A DNA stretch of 64,000 bases from Klebsiella oxytoca (GCF_009707385.1 NZ_CP046115.1:4774001-4838000); one strand, 5' to 3'. Positions 1 through 8,376 are shown, counted from the first letter of the stretch. Made by a program: numbers and translations. Notes: generated by a model not told the origin, from the letters alone.

Positions 1-327
1 CTGGTTGAGATGGTGGAAACGCGCCTGCGCCTGGTAGTCGTGGAGCTGGAAGAGGAGAAAGCCAATCTCTTCCAGCTATTCCTGATGCTTGGACTGACGC
101 TGCTGTTTGCCGCGTTTGGCCTGATGAGCCTGCTGGTCCTGATTATTTGGGCCGTTGATGCTCAGTATCGCCTGAACGTAATGCTCGCCACGACGGTGAC
201 GCTCCTGCTGGCAGCGTTGATAGGCGGTATCTGGACGTTACGCAAGGCTCGTCGTTCAACGTTCCTGCGCTTTACGCGCCAGGAGCTGGCAAACGACCGC
301 GCATTGCTGGAGGACGATAAGCCATGA
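1..327 (+). CDS. yqjE: Inner-membrane protein YqjE (5' end outside window)
   Basis: The reading frame is open from base 1 (L-V-E-M-V-E-T-R), so the true start lies upstream and roughly 25 N-terminal residues are missing. The visible part has a charged amphipathic start followed by two hydrophobic segments (about residues 25-50 and 58-78 of the visible protein) separated by a short charged loop, and a charged C-terminus. This matches the phage-holin-superfamily-like YqjE of E. coli, whose biochemical role is unknown. It overlaps yqjK by four bases (ATGA), which indicates translational coupling in a yqjCDEK-type operon. Confidence 0.9.
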   Translation: MVEMVETRLRLVVVELEEEKANLFQLFLMLGLTLLFAAFGLMSLLVLIIWAVDAQYRLNVMLATTVTLLLAALIGGIWTLRKARRSTFLRFTRQELANDRALLEDDKP

Positions 328-623
328 GCCGCGAGCAGAAGGAACGTGAAAGACAAAAAGCGCTTTTGCTCCGCCTGATCCAACAGCAGCGGCTGGACCT
401 TAGCGCCAGCCACCGCCGCTGGCTTGAAGCGACCGCCCCCATTGACCGGGGCTGGAACACCCTGCTGAATCTGCGTTCATGGGCGATGGTCGGTAGCGGC
501 ATCGTGGCAGTATGGTCAGTTCGCCATCCGCGTTTTTTACTGCGCTGGGCAAAACGCAGCCTCGGTATCTGGAGTACCTGGCGTATGGCCCGCAATCTGC
601 TGCGCCAGACCTCATCTCGCTGA
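324..623 (+). CDS. yqjK: YqjK-like protein
   Basis: A 99-residue protein, the same length as E. coli YqjK. It is strongly basic, with an N-terminal charged helix rich in E, K, R and Q (about residues 1-35) and a hydrophobic stretch around residues 52-65. The function is unknown in the family. Its start overlaps the end of yqjE, so the two are probably made together. Family membership rests on sequence resemblance and position. Confidence 0.88.
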   Translation: MSREQKERERQKALLLRLIQQQRLDLSASHRRWLEATAPIDRGWNTLLNLRSWAMVGSGIVAVWSVRHPRFLLRWAKRSLGIWSTWRMARNLLRQTSSR

Positions 624-962
624 AAGTGACTGGCTGAGTCTGAACTACTCTACAGACCGGTCAGTCGTCAGCCGCACTAACATCAACGTACAATATCTAT
701 CAGATTTGCCCTTCTTCTTTCTCATTCAACTACCTGAAACATTCAGCCAGCGCCCTGCTTTTCGCGCCGTTGTATCCCCTTTTCTATTCATCTAATTTAT
801 CTAAAATCACTCAGATTCTTTGAAGAAGATCTACAGTTTTCCTTGCTAACAATTAGGTCACGGCCTCGCTAATATTCACTCCATCGACAGCAACCCCGCA
901 CCACACGCAGGATTGCGTCTAAAAACAAAAATCGCCGCCCTTTGGGTTTTCTGGAGTAGGAA
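624..962. promoter_or_regulatory. Intergenic control region upstream of yqjF
   Basis: These 339 bases hold no credible gene. The 3' end carries a clear ribosome site (TGGAGTAGGAA) just before the yqjF ATG. A perfect GACCGGTC palindrome sits at 655-662, about 300 bases upstream of yqjF. In E. coli the yqjF promoter is activated by the LysR regulator YhaJ, which is encoded about 2 kb downstream here. I cannot point to a definite YhaJ site, so that link is from the family and not from this sequence. Confidence 0.5.
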
Positions 963-1355
963 ATGAAAAAATTAGAAGATGTTGGTGTACTGGTAGCGCG
1001 CATTCTGATGCCCATTCTGTTTATTACCGCAGGTTGGGGCAAAATCACCGGTTATGCGGGTACTCAACAGTATATGGAGGCCATGGGCGTCCCTGGGTTT
1101 ATGCTGCCGCTGGTTATTCTGCTTGAATTTGGTGGCGGTCTGGCAGTCCTGGTCGGTTTCCTGACTCGTACTACCGCGCTGTTCACCGCCGGTTTCACCG
1201 TGCTGACCGCGTTCCTGTTCCACAGCAACTTTGCTGAAGGCGTCAACTCGCTGATGTTCATGAAAAACCTGACCATCGCAGGCGGCTTCCTGCTACTGGC
1301 TATCACTGGCCCGGGCGCGTTTAGCATCGACCGCGTCCTGAATAAAAAGTGGTAA
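963..1355 (+). CDS. yqjF: DoxX family inner-membrane protein YqjF
   Basis: A 130-residue DoxX/SURF4-type membrane protein, the same length as E. coli YqjF and nearly identical in sequence. Four hydrophobic segments are visible, at about residues 8-27, 47-67, 70-92 and 102-122. The E. coli gene is best known as an inducible promoter responding to aromatic nitro compounds through YhaJ; the biochemical role of the protein is not settled. It is monocistronic, with a terminator hairpin directly downstream. Confidence 0.93.
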   Translation: MKKLEDVGVLVARILMPILFITAGWGKITGYAGTQQYMEAMGVPGFMLPLVILLEFGGGLAVLVGFLTRTTALFTAGFTVLTAFLFHSNFAEGVNSLMFMKNLTIAGGFLLLAITGPGAFSIDRVLNKKW

Positions 1356-1380
1356 GCGAACTATACTAATGAATAAAAAT

Positions 1381-1406
1381 AGCGAGGGGATATCTCCTCG
1401 CTTTTG
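1381..1406 (+). terminator. Terminator after yqjF
   Basis: A perfect-looking inverted repeat, AGCGAGG then GATATC then CCTCGCT with a bulged pair, is followed by TTTT. It lies 25 bases past the yqjF stop. Confidence 0.75.
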
Positions 1407-1411
1407 CTATC

Positions 1412-1536
1412 TATAGCCGAAATAATTCGGGTTGCAGGACATAACGGATAACCGTTTTGAACATCGCTTGCGCGGGTCCTGAAGGGGCGAAGACAAGGAT
1501 GGGGCGAGTTATGCAACTTGAAGTATGACGGGTATA
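1412..1536. repeat. Intergenic repeat, copy A
   Basis: The left end reads AATAATTCGGGTTGCAGG and the right end GCAACTTGAAGTATGACGGG followed by TATA. The same ends occur at 25505-25624, and a diverged pair at 8377-8575. The ends are imperfect inverted repeats of each other, in the manner of non-autonomous, MITE-like or ERIC-like enterobacterial elements. No coding capacity is visible. The right end stops immediately before the ribosome site of yqjG, so a spurious in-frame ATG (1525) lies inside the repeat. Confidence 0.7.
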
Positions 1537-1548
1537 AAGGAGGAAATG

Positions 1549-2535
1549 ATGGGACAATTAATTGACGGCGTCTGGCACGATACCTGGTATGACACCAAAT
1601 CCACCGGTGGAAGATTCAAGCGTTCCGTTTCCGCCTTTCGCAGCTGGCTGACCGCCGACGGTGCGCCGGGACCAAGCGGAGAAGCCGGGTTCGCCGCCGA
1701 AAAAGACCGTTATCATCTGTACGTTTCTCTGGCCTGTCCATGGGCGCATCGCACCTTGATTCTGCGCAGCCTGAAAGGGCTGGAGCCGTTCATTTCCGTT
1801 TCCGTGGTCAACCCCTTGATGTTCGAAAATGGCTGGACTTTCGACGACAGCTTTCCGGCAGCCACGGGCGATACGCTTTATCAGCACGAATATCTTTATC
1901 AGCTTTATCTGCATGCCGATCCGCACTACAGCGGACGCGTTACGGTGCCGGTACTGTGGGACAAAAAGCAGCACACCATCGTCAGCAATGAGTCGGCGGA
2001 AATCATCCGCATGTTTAATACCGCGTTTGATGGACTTGGTGCTCGCGCAGGCGATTACTACCCGCCTGAACTGCGCGCTCAAATTGATGAGCTGAACGGT
2101 TGGATCTATGACAACGTCAACAACGGTGTTTACAAAGCCGGATTCGCGACCAGCCAGCAGGCCTATGATGAAGCCGTCGATGGGGTATTTACCTCGCTGG
2201 AGCGTCTGGAGCAAATCCTTGGTCAACATCGCTTCCTGACAGGTAACCAGCTGACCGAAGCCGACATCCGCCTGTGGACTACGTTGGTACGCTTCGACCC
2301 GGTATACGTGACCCATTTCAAATGCGACAAACGCCGCATCATCGATTATCTCAATCTTTATGGCTTCCTGCGCGATATCTACCAGATGCCGGGCATTGCT
2401 GATACGGTAGACTTTGCTCATATCCGCAACCATTACTACCGTAGCCATAAAACCATCAATCCTACCGGAATTATCTCCGCTGGCCCGCAGCAGGATCTCA
2501 ACGAACCGCACGGCCGCGATCTTCTTTTCCGCTAA
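1549..2535 (+). CDS. yqjG: Glutathionyl-hydroquinone reductase YqjG
   Basis: A 328-residue Xi-class glutathione S-transferase that reduces glutathionyl-hydroquinones with glutathione in the cytosol. The catalytic cysteine is in SLACPWAHR (Cys63), the CPWAHR signature of this class. An N-terminal thioredoxin-like domain is followed by an all-helical C-terminal domain containing TGNQLTEADIRLW. The start at 1549 follows AAAGGAGGA and gives the E. coli length. The in-frame ATG at 1525 lies inside the upstream repeat and is rejected, and an adjacent ATG at 1546 is a possible alternative. Confidence 0.94.
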   Translation: MGQLIDGVWHDTWYDTKSTGGRFKRSVSAFRSWLTADGAPGPSGEAGFAAEKDRYHLYVSLACPWAHRTLILRSLKGLEPFISVSVVNPLMFENGWTFDDSFPAATGDTLYQHEYLYQLYLHADPHYSGRVTVPVLWDKKQHTIVSNESAEIIRMFNTAFDGLGARAGDYYPPELRAQIDELNGWIYDNVNNGVYKAGFATSQQAYDEAVDGVFTSLERLEQILGQHRFLTGNQLTEADIRLWTTLVRFDPVYVTHFKCDKRRIIDYLNLYGFLRDIYQMPGIADTVDFAHIRNHYYRSHKTINPTGIISAGPQQDLNEPHGRDLLFR

Positions 2536-2541
2536 AATCCT

Positions 2542-2561
2542 GGGCGCGACTTTCCGCGCCC
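2542..2561 (+). terminator. Hairpin after yqjG
   Basis: GGGCGCG and CGCGCCC pair around a six-base loop, shortly after the yqjG stop. There is no clear T-run, so termination efficiency is uncertain. Confidence 0.5.
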
Positions 2562-2661
2562 AATAATTCACGAAACAAATATTTGCCATCATTACATTCG
2601 CGTCTATTCTTATTTCAATCGCTTTAAAAACAAGTGATTGACGGCTAATTGAGGCGTAAAA

Positions 2662-3030
2662 ATGGACTGGTATCTTAAAGTATTAAAAAACTATATTGGA
2701 TTTGGCGGTCGCGCCCGGCGCAAAGAGTACTGGATGTTTATTCTGGTCAATATCATCCTGACCGGCGTCCTCAGCATCATCGATAAGATGCTCGGATGGC
2801 AGCGAGCAGGAGGTGAAGGTATTCTGACCACCATTTATGGCGTGCTGATATTTTTACCGTGGTGGGCGGTACAGTTTCGTCGCCTGCACGATACTGACCG
2901 CTCGGCATGGTGGCTGTTATTACTGCTGATACCGATTATCGGCTGGCTGGTGATTCTGGCTTTCAACTGCCAGAGCGGCACCCCCGGTAATAACCGCTTC
3001 GGGCCCGATCCAAAACCAACCTCTTACTAA
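2662..3030 (+). CDS. yhaH: DUF805 inner-membrane protein YhaH
   Basis: A 122-residue DUF805 protein with the family signature at the start (WYLKVLKNYIGFGGRARRKE) and a central RRLHDTDRSAWW motif. Three to four membrane segments are visible at about residues 24-42, 58-74 and 85-104. The function is unknown. It ends just before a terminator shared with the convergent yhaJ, and its ribosome site is GAGGCG. Confidence 0.9.
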   Translation: MDWYLKVLKNYIGFGGRARRKEYWMFILVNIILTGVLSIIDKMLGWQRAGGEGILTTIYGVLIFLPWWAVQFRRLHDTDRSAWWLLLLLIPIIGWLVILAFNCQSGTPGNNRFGPDPKPTSY

Positions 3031-3036
3031 ACGATG

Positions 3037-3068
3037 CGCCCCTCATTAAAAAGGGGCGTATTTTTTTT
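3037..3068 (+). terminator. Terminator between yhaH and yhaJ
   Basis: CGCCCC and GGGGCG pair, followed by TA and a run of eight T on the plus strand. An A-rich loop lies between the arms. The convergent yhaJ stop codon is within the T-run. Confidence 0.8.
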
Positions 3069-3963
3069 ATCTTCCCGAAAACAGTTTCGGGATTTCCCGC
3101 AGGCACCACGATTTTGCTTCACCCATGCTATCGCGACGCCAGGCCATAATAATATCGACCTCGTTGCTGTACTCCGGGCTGACCACCCGAAGACGCCCTT
3201 CGGCAATATCCTGCTCAACCAACGGATAAGGCATGGTGGCAACCCCCAGTCCTGCCAGCAGCGCCAGACGTTTATCTTCAATCGTACTTACGGTTAAACG
3301 CGGCTGTTTGTCGAGCAGCTGTACCGTCAGCACCGGACGTTCACGGGCGGTATCCGCAACCGCCACGCCGCGATACTTAACGCGCGTGACTTCAGAAAGA
3401 GGCTCCGGCTCCTGGTGAATGGGGTGATCCGGCGCAGCAACGTAGACGCTCATCAACGAATAGAGTTTGCGGGAGTTAATTTCCGAGGAGGAGCGAAAAT
3501 GCATATCCGGCGCAACAACAATATCCGCCCGTCCCTGCTCAAGACGCTCCCAGGCTCCGGCCAGCACTTCGGTAATAATCGACAGCTGAGTATTCGATTT
3601 GGTCGCCAGCTTTTCAATTAACGGAAACAGATTTGTCGTCGGAATCAGCGCCTCGGTGACGATCGTCAAGTGCGTTTCCCAGCCGCGAGATAGCGCTTCG
3701 GCATCGGTGGTCAGCTTATCCGCAGCCTCCAGCAGAACGCGCCCGCGCTCCAGCAACATTCGGCCAACGTTGGTGAATTTTGTTCGGTGACCTGAACGGT
3801 CAAACAGAACGACATCCAGCTCCTCTTCCAGCTTTTGCATGGTATAGCTCAGCGCTGAAGGCACTCGACCAAGCTCATCTGCCGCCGCCGCAAAGCTTCC
3901 GCGTCGGTCAATCGCATCCATTACGCGCAACGCTTCCAGCGTTAATGCTCTCTCTTTAGCCAT
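3067..3963 (-). CDS. yhaJ: LysR-type regulator YhaJ
   Basis: A 298-residue LysR-family transcription factor. The N-terminal winged helix-turn-helix spans about residues 1-62 (EALRVMDAIDRRGSFAAAAD, then PSALSYTMQKLEEELDVVLF), and a periplasmic-binding-like effector domain fills the rest. In E. coli, YhaJ activates yqjF in response to breakdown products of aromatic nitro compounds. It is divergent from yhaK, with a 104-base shared promoter region typical of LysR autoregulation and neighbour regulation. The stop TAA lies in the yhaH terminator T-run. Confidence 0.92.
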   Translation of the reverse strand: MAKERALTLEALRVMDAIDRRGSFAAAADELGRVPSALSYTMQKLEEELDVVLFDRSGHRTKFTNVGRMLLERGRVLLEAADKLTTDAEALSRGWETHLTIVTEALIPTTNLFPLIEKLATKSNTQLSIITEVLAGAWERLEQGRADIVVAPDMHFRSSSEINSRKLYSLMSVYVAAPDHPIHQEPEPLSEVTRVKYRGVAVADTARERPVLTVQLLDKQPRLTVSTIEDKRLALLAGLGVATMPYPLVEQDIAEGRLRVVSPEYSNEVDIIMAWRRDSMGEAKSWCLREIPKLFSGR

Positions 3964-4067
3964 CGCACTCTCATTCAGTAAATTTGAACATACCGGGCAG
4001 AATATCTGGCTAACAATACAGCGTCCATACCTTTACCATTGATTAAGTGTAAAGAGAGGTCAAGAAG

Positions 4068-4769
4068 ATGATTACAACACGAACAGCCAAACAGTGTGGT
4101 CAAGCAGACTTCGGCTGGCTGCAGGCCCGCTACACCTTTTCCTTTGGCCACTACTTCGACCCGAAACTGCTGGGCTACGCGTCGCTGCGCGTGCTCAACC
4201 AGGAAGTTCTGGCTCCTGGCGCATCTTTCCAGCCGCGTACCTACCCGAAAGTCGACATTCTGAACCTGATTCTGGAAGGGGAAGCGGAATACCGCGACAG
4301 CGATGGCAACCACATCCAGGCCAAAACTGGCGAAGCGCTGCTTATCTCGACTCAACCCGGCGTTAGCTACAGCGAGCACAATCTGAGTAAAGAGAACTCA
4401 CTGACGCGGATGCAGCTGTGGCTGGATGCCTGCCCACAGCATGAAAACCCGCTGGTACAAAAAATCGCTATTGGCGCAGGACCGCAGCAGCTGCTGGCTT
4501 CGCCGGACGGCAGCCAGCAAAGTCTTCAGCTGCGTCAGCAGGTATGGATCCACCATATTGAACTGGCTAAAGGCGAGCAGCTTAATGTGCAGCTTCACGG
4601 CCCGCGCGCCTACCTGCAGTCAATTCACGGGACGATACTCGCCCTGGTGAAGGAAGATGAGAAGCAGGCGTTAACCTGCGGTGATGGCGCATTTATTCGT
4701 GATGAAGCTAACATTACCCTCGTCGCCGATACGCCGCTGCGCGCTTTGCTGATAGATTTACCTGTGTAA
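4068..4769 (+). CDS. yhaK: Pirin family protein YhaK
   Basis: A 233-residue cupin protein of the pirin family, the same length as E. coli YhaK. The N-terminal cupin includes SFGHYFDPKLLGYASLRVLN and the C-terminal cupin is shorter. The E. coli protein is cytosolic, is reported to respond to reactive oxygen species and nitroso stress, and has no firm enzymatic activity. It is transcribed divergently from yhaJ behind AAGAGAGGTC. Confidence 0.92.
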   Translation: MITTRTAKQCGQADFGWLQARYTFSFGHYFDPKLLGYASLRVLNQEVLAPGASFQPRTYPKVDILNLILEGEAEYRDSDGNHIQAKTGEALLISTQPGVSYSEHNLSKENSLTRMQLWLDACPQHENPLVQKIAIGAGPQQLLASPDGSQQSLQLRQQVWIHHIELAKGEQLNVQLHGPRAYLQSIHGTILALVKEDEKQALTCGDGAFIRDEANITLVADTPLRALLIDLPV

Positions 4770-4793
4770 CAACGGCGGTAAGGGAGTTTGCCT

Positions 4794-4955
4794 GTGAGCA
4801 AAAAGAAAACAAAAAAAGTAGCGGCATCGATGCAGCAGCCGCAGCCAGAAACCATCACGATGGTTAGCTTTGGTTATGAAGAGATGTTGAGCGAACTGGA
4901 AGCGATCGTCGCGGAAGCGGAGATCCGGCTCCAGGATGAAGAGAGCGTCTCCTGA
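4794..4955 (+). CDS. yhaL: Small protein YhaL
   Basis: A 53-residue protein that starts with GTG behind GTAAGGGAG. It opens with a lysine-rich segment (MSKKKTKKVAAS) and ends in an acidic helix containing FGYEEMLSELEAIVAEAE, which is the conserved core of E. coli YhaL (54 residues). The function is unknown. It lies 24 bases after yhaK and is probably co-transcribed with it. The short length and GTG start make it easy to miss. Confidence 0.85.
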   Translation: MSKKKTKKVAASMQQPQPETITMVSFGYEEMLSELEAIVAEAEIRLQDEESVS

Positions 4956-4962
4956 CGCCGGT

Positions 4963-4986
4963 ATCGGCCCCTGCCGGGGCCGATGG
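4963..4986. terminator. Bidirectional hairpin between yhaL and the Spy-like gene
   Basis: ATCGGCCCC and GGGGCCGAT form a perfect nine-base stem with a TGCC loop in the 33-base gap between two convergent genes. There is no strong T-run on either side. Confidence 0.65.
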
Positions 4987-4988
4987 CT

Positions 4989-5399
4989 TTACTCACTCAA
5001 TTCCTGCGCCAAATCTTTTTGCACCTGCTTACGCTGCTCTGGCGTCAGCACCTGATTTACATCGAAATAGTACTTCACGCGATAGTAACGAACCTGCTGT
5101 TCCACTTTGCTAAACGCCGCCAGCTGATCTTTGACCGCCTGCTCATTCCATTTTCCGGAATCAATCACCTCAAACAGTGCGCCGTCTTTAATCTCTTTTT
5201 GCGAAATCTGCTGCACGCTTTTCTCCAGCTGCTGATGCAGGCTTTTAATTTTCGCCACCTGATCGTTGGTCAGCTTTAAGTGCTGGACAATCGGATCCTG
5301 CGCCGGGGCGGGCGCAGCGTTAACATCCGCAGCCTGAGCCGCCATTGAGAATCCAGTGGCGAGAACGGCAGTAAATGCAATGCGGGTCATTAATTTCAT
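4989..5399 (-). CDS. Spy/CpxP-like periplasmic protein
   Basis: A 136-residue protein with a signal peptide (MKLMTRIAFTAVLATGFSMA, cleavage near AQAAD). The mature protein is helical and charged, with LTNDQVAKI near the start and LTPEQRKQV near the end. These resemble the paired LTxxQ motifs of the Spy/CpxP/ZraP periplasmic chaperone and stress-sensor family. The start at 5399 follows AGGATAAAAC; an upstream in-frame ATG would place extra residues before a good signal peptide. K-12 has no such gene here. Assignment to a particular family member is not possible, and a chaperone role is inferred from motifs only. Confidence 0.65.
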   Translation of the reverse strand: MKLMTRIAFTAVLATGFSMAAQAADVNAAPAPAQDPIVQHLKLTNDQVAKIKSLHQQLEKSVQQISQKEIKDGALFEVIDSGKWNEQAVKDQLAAFSKVEQQVRYYRVKYYFDVNQVLTPEQRKQVQKDLAQELSE

Positions 5400-5520
5400 T
5401 GTTTTATCCTGAATAATTATCACCGATTTAGCGAGCTATTATTTTTCAGAAGCAGATGACGAAATGTAATAAATAGTACGTATGAATGTAGTTAAGATCG
5501 GCGATTTATAATTAATATGA

Positions 5521-5552
5521 ATACTTTAAACAAACCAATTTATTTAAAGTAT
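5521..5552. repeat. Perfect inverted repeat upstream of the Spy-like gene
   Basis: ATACTTTAAA and TTTAAAGTAT face each other with a 12-base spacer, about 120 bases upstream of the Spy-like start. It could be a regulator-binding site or a transcript hairpin; no known operator is recognised. Confidence 0.5.
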
Positions 5553-5631
5553 ACAAAATAACTATTCTTTATCTTATGAGTCATGTTGAAGCTGATAACA
5601 AATCAGTTTTACGCATCGTGCCCGCGTTTTT

Positions 5632-5665
5632 GTCAGGTTGCGGCTGACGCCTTACCTGACCTACT
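5632..5665 (+). repeat. REP-like palindrome
   Basis: GTCAGG and ACCTGAC flank an inner GCGGC/CGCC pair, and the unit ends in CCTAC. This is the layout of the enterobacterial REP (palindromic unit) consensus. Confidence 0.65.
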
Positions 5666-5795
5666 ACACCCGCGCCCGTATGCCCGCTAAGGCGCTACTC
5701 GCCACTGGGCAATTAAAGCAGCGAACGTTGCCTACCCTCGCAATTACTGGCGTTTCTGATAGGGGTTGTCGTTGGATAAACCTGAGGCCATAAGC

Positions 5796-5826
5796 AAAAA
5801 CCCCCGCCATTGCTGGCGAGGGTTTT
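5796..5826 (-). terminator. rnpB terminator
   Basis: On the minus strand CCCTCGCCAGC pairs with GGCGGGGG, followed by TTTTTG. It sits directly after the mature 3' end of RNase P RNA. Confidence 0.8.
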
Positions 5827-5833
5827 CGTTGAA

Positions 5834-6212
<379 letters not shown>

Positions 6213-6219
6213 GGCGCGA

Positions 6220-6248
6220 AGTATAGAGGGTTTGTCGTCGGTTGTCAT
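6220..6248 (-). promoter_or_regulatory. rnpB promoter
   Basis: On the minus strand a -35 ATGACA (6243-6248) and a -10 TATACT (6220-6225) are separated by exactly 17 bases. They end seven bases before the mature rnpB 5' end, with a GC-rich discriminator as expected of a growth-rate-controlled stable RNA promoter. The -35 overlaps the garK stop codon (6245-6247). Confidence 0.85.
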
Positions 6249-7390
6249 CCTTCCGTAGCCATCCCGACCTGTAATGTCGCCGCTATATTACGCGACGCAT
6301 GATAAATATTGTCCGCCGCGCCGCGAAACGCCTCTTCCAGCGTAGATATGCTGCTCAGCACGCTAAACACCGCATCAATCCCATACTGGTGAACCACGCC
6401 GACATCCCGGGTGAGACTACCGGCAATGCCGATCACCGGCTTACGATACTTTTTCGCCACGCTCGCCACGCCAACCGGTACTTTACCGTTAATGCTCTGG
6501 CTATCCAGTCGGCCTTCGCCGGTTACCACCAGCGAGCAATCGAGGATATGCTCTTCCAGATGCAGCGCCTGGGTCACAATTTCAATTCCGCTGCGTAACT
6601 CAGCGTTGAGAAACGCCATCAGCGCAGCGCCCATGCCGCCCGCAGCACCCGCTCCGGCAACCTGCTTCACATCAACATGCAAGGCGGCCTTAATAACATC
6701 AGCGTAGTGCGCCAGGTTGTTGTCCAGCTCACGGATCATCGCTTCGTCAGCCCCTTTCTGCGGCCCAAATATCCGTGAAGCGCCGGTATCGCCGATCAAC
6801 GGATTGGTAACATCGCAGGCCACCCGAATAGCGCACTTCTGCAGTCGCGCATCAAGGCCAGAAATATCTATCGAATTCAGGCTACACAGACTACCGCCAC
6901 CGTTGCCAATCTCCGTGCCATTTGCATCACGAAGACGCGCGCCCAGAGCCTGTACCATCCCCGCACCGCCGTCATTCGTCGCACTACCGCCAATACCAAT
7001 GATGATATTTTTCGCCCCGTGATCCAGCGCCTCCAGAATAAGCTCACCGGTACCGCGCGATGTCGTCAGTAGCGGATTACGCTGCGCAGGCGGCACCAGC
7101 CCCAGCCCGCTGGCTGCTGCCATTTCAATAAACGCGGTTTTACCATCGCCGGAAAGCCCCCAACAGGCATCGACCGGAATACCCAGCGGCCCCGTGACAC
7201 AGGCGCTCATCCTGATCCCCCGCGTGGCGGCAATCATCGCCTCAACGGTACCTTCTCCGCCATCGGCGAGAGGAACCTTCACGTAGAGCGCATCGGGGAA
7301 TATTTCCCGAAAACCTTTTTCTATAGCCTGTGCAACCTCAGTGGCCGAGAGGCTTTCTTTATAAGAGTCTGGGGCGATTACGATTTTCAT
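6245..7390 (-). CDS. garK: Glycerate 2-kinase GarK
   Basis: A 381-residue type-1 glycerate kinase that phosphorylates D-glycerate to 2-phosphoglycerate, the last step of galactarate/glucarate breakdown. It begins MKIVIAPDSYKESLSATEVA and carries the family motifs PLADGGEGTVEAM, IIIGIGGSATNDGGAGM and VTGEGRLDSQS. The start at 7390 gives the E. coli length; a longer frame to 7423 adds an unrelated tail. It is the last structural gene of the gar operon, 65 bases after garR, and its stop overlaps the rnpB -35 element. Confidence 0.94.
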   Translation of the reverse strand: MKIVIAPDSYKESLSATEVAQAIEKGFREIFPDALYVKVPLADGGEGTVEAMIAATRGIRMSACVTGPLGIPVDACWGLSGDGKTAFIEMAAASGLGLVPPAQRNPLLTTSRGTGELILEALDHGAKNIIIGIGGSATNDGGAGMVQALGARLRDANGTEIGNGGGSLCSLNSIDISGLDARLQKCAIRVACDVTNPLIGDTGASRIFGPQKGADEAMIRELDNNLAHYADVIKAALHVDVKQVAGAGAAGGMGAALMAFLNAELRSGIEIVTQALHLEEHILDCSLVVTGEGRLDSQSINGKVPVGVASVAKKYRKPVIGIAGSLTRDVGVVHQYGIDAVFSVLSSISTLEEAFRGAADNIYHASRNIAATLQVGMATEG

Positions 7391-7455
7391 AGTTATGTAG
7401 CCTGACAGTGCCGCGCAAGGCAAGAATTACAGGGCGCTCATCAGCGCCCTTCTTG

Positions 7456-8346
7456 TTAGCGAGTGACTTCCACTTTCGCCAGTTTTTCGTAGTAGCATGC
7501 AAGCGCGCTATGGTCGGCGGTGCCCAGACCGTCGGCGCGCAGCGCCTGCATCATCTCCATTACCGCGGCGGTTAACGGCAGCTGGGCGCCTACACCGTGA
7601 GAAGTGTCCAGAGCATTCGCCAGATCTTTGATGTGCAGATCGATACGGAATCCCGGCTTAAAGTTGCGATCCATAACCATTGGCGCTTTAGCATCCAGCA
7701 CCGTACTCCCGGCGAGGCCGCCGCGAATGGCTTGATACACCAGATCCGGATTCACGCCCGCTTTAGTCGCCAGCGTTAACGCTTCGGACATCGCCGCAAT
7801 GTTCAGCGCAACAATCACCTGGTTAGCCAGCTTGGTCACGTTGCCTGCGCCAATCTCGCCGGTATGCACCACGGAACCCGCCATCGCTTTCAGCAAATCG
7901 TAATATTTGTCGAAAATTGCTTTATCGCCGCCAACCATGACCGACAGAGTACCGTCGATGGCCTTCGGTTCGCCGCCGCTGACCGGCGCATCCAGCATAT
8001 CCACGCCTTTCGCTTTTAGCGCTTCGCTGATTTCACGACTCGCCAGCGGCGCGATGGAGCTCATGTCGATCAATACGGTGCCTGGCTTCGCACCTTCAAT
8101 GATGCCGCCTTCGCCCAGCGCCACCTCTTTCACGTGCGGAGAGTTTGGCAGCATGGTGATGATCACATCACACTGTTCAGCAATCGCTTTCGCTGAAGCG
8201 GCGGTTTCAGCACCTGCGGCAACCACTTCGGCAATGGCTTCCGGATTACGGTCCGCAACCACCAACGAGTAACCTGCCTTGAGGAGGTTTTTACTCATTG
8301 GTTTACCCATGATGCCAAGGCCAATAAAACCAACTTTCATTGTCAT
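7456..8346 (-). CDS. garR: Tartronate semialdehyde reductase GarR
   Basis: A 296-residue 3-hydroxyacid dehydrogenase family enzyme that reduces tartronate semialdehyde to D-glycerate with NAD(P)H. The nucleotide-binding GFIGLGIMGKPMSKNL is at the N-terminus, the substrate motif DAPVSGGEPKAIDGTLSVM near 120-140, and the catalytic lysine in GNVTKLANQ near 171. The start could be 8346 (MTMKV) or 8340 (MKV, the E. coli start). It is 219 bases after garL, a gap occupied mostly by repeat copy B. Confidence 0.94.
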   Translation of the reverse strand: MTMKVGFIGLGIMGKPMSKNLLKAGYSLVVADRNPEAIAEVVAAGAETAASAKAIAEQCDVIITMLPNSPHVKEVALGEGGIIEGAKPGTVLIDMSSIAPLASREISEALKAKGVDMLDAPVSGGEPKAIDGTLSVMVGGDKAIFDKYYDLLKAMAGSVVHTGEIGAGNVTKLANQVIVALNIAAMSEALTLATKAGVNPDLVYQAIRGGLAGSTVLDAKAPMVMDRNFKPGFRIDLHIKDLANALDTSHGVGAQLPLTAAVMEMMQALRADGLGTADHSALACYYEKLAKVEVTR

Positions 8347-8376
8347 GTCTTTATCTCTCTAGTTTCGGTGGTGGTA

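Larger units (their letters stand above)
5400..5833. promoter_or_regulatory. AT-rich control region and repeat-bearing gap before rnpB 3' end
   Basis: No credible gene is seen in these 434 bases. The part next to the Spy-like gene is very AT-rich and carries a perfect 10-base inverted repeat (see 5521-5552). A REP-like palindrome follows at 5632-5665, and the rnpB terminator lies at 5796-5826. The stretch 5666-5795 shows nothing I can name. Confidence 0.5.

Noticed and set aside
1558..2592. 344-codon minus-strand frame opposite yqjG
   Set aside because: It fully overlaps a well-conserved enzyme gene, with no ribosome site or known domain.
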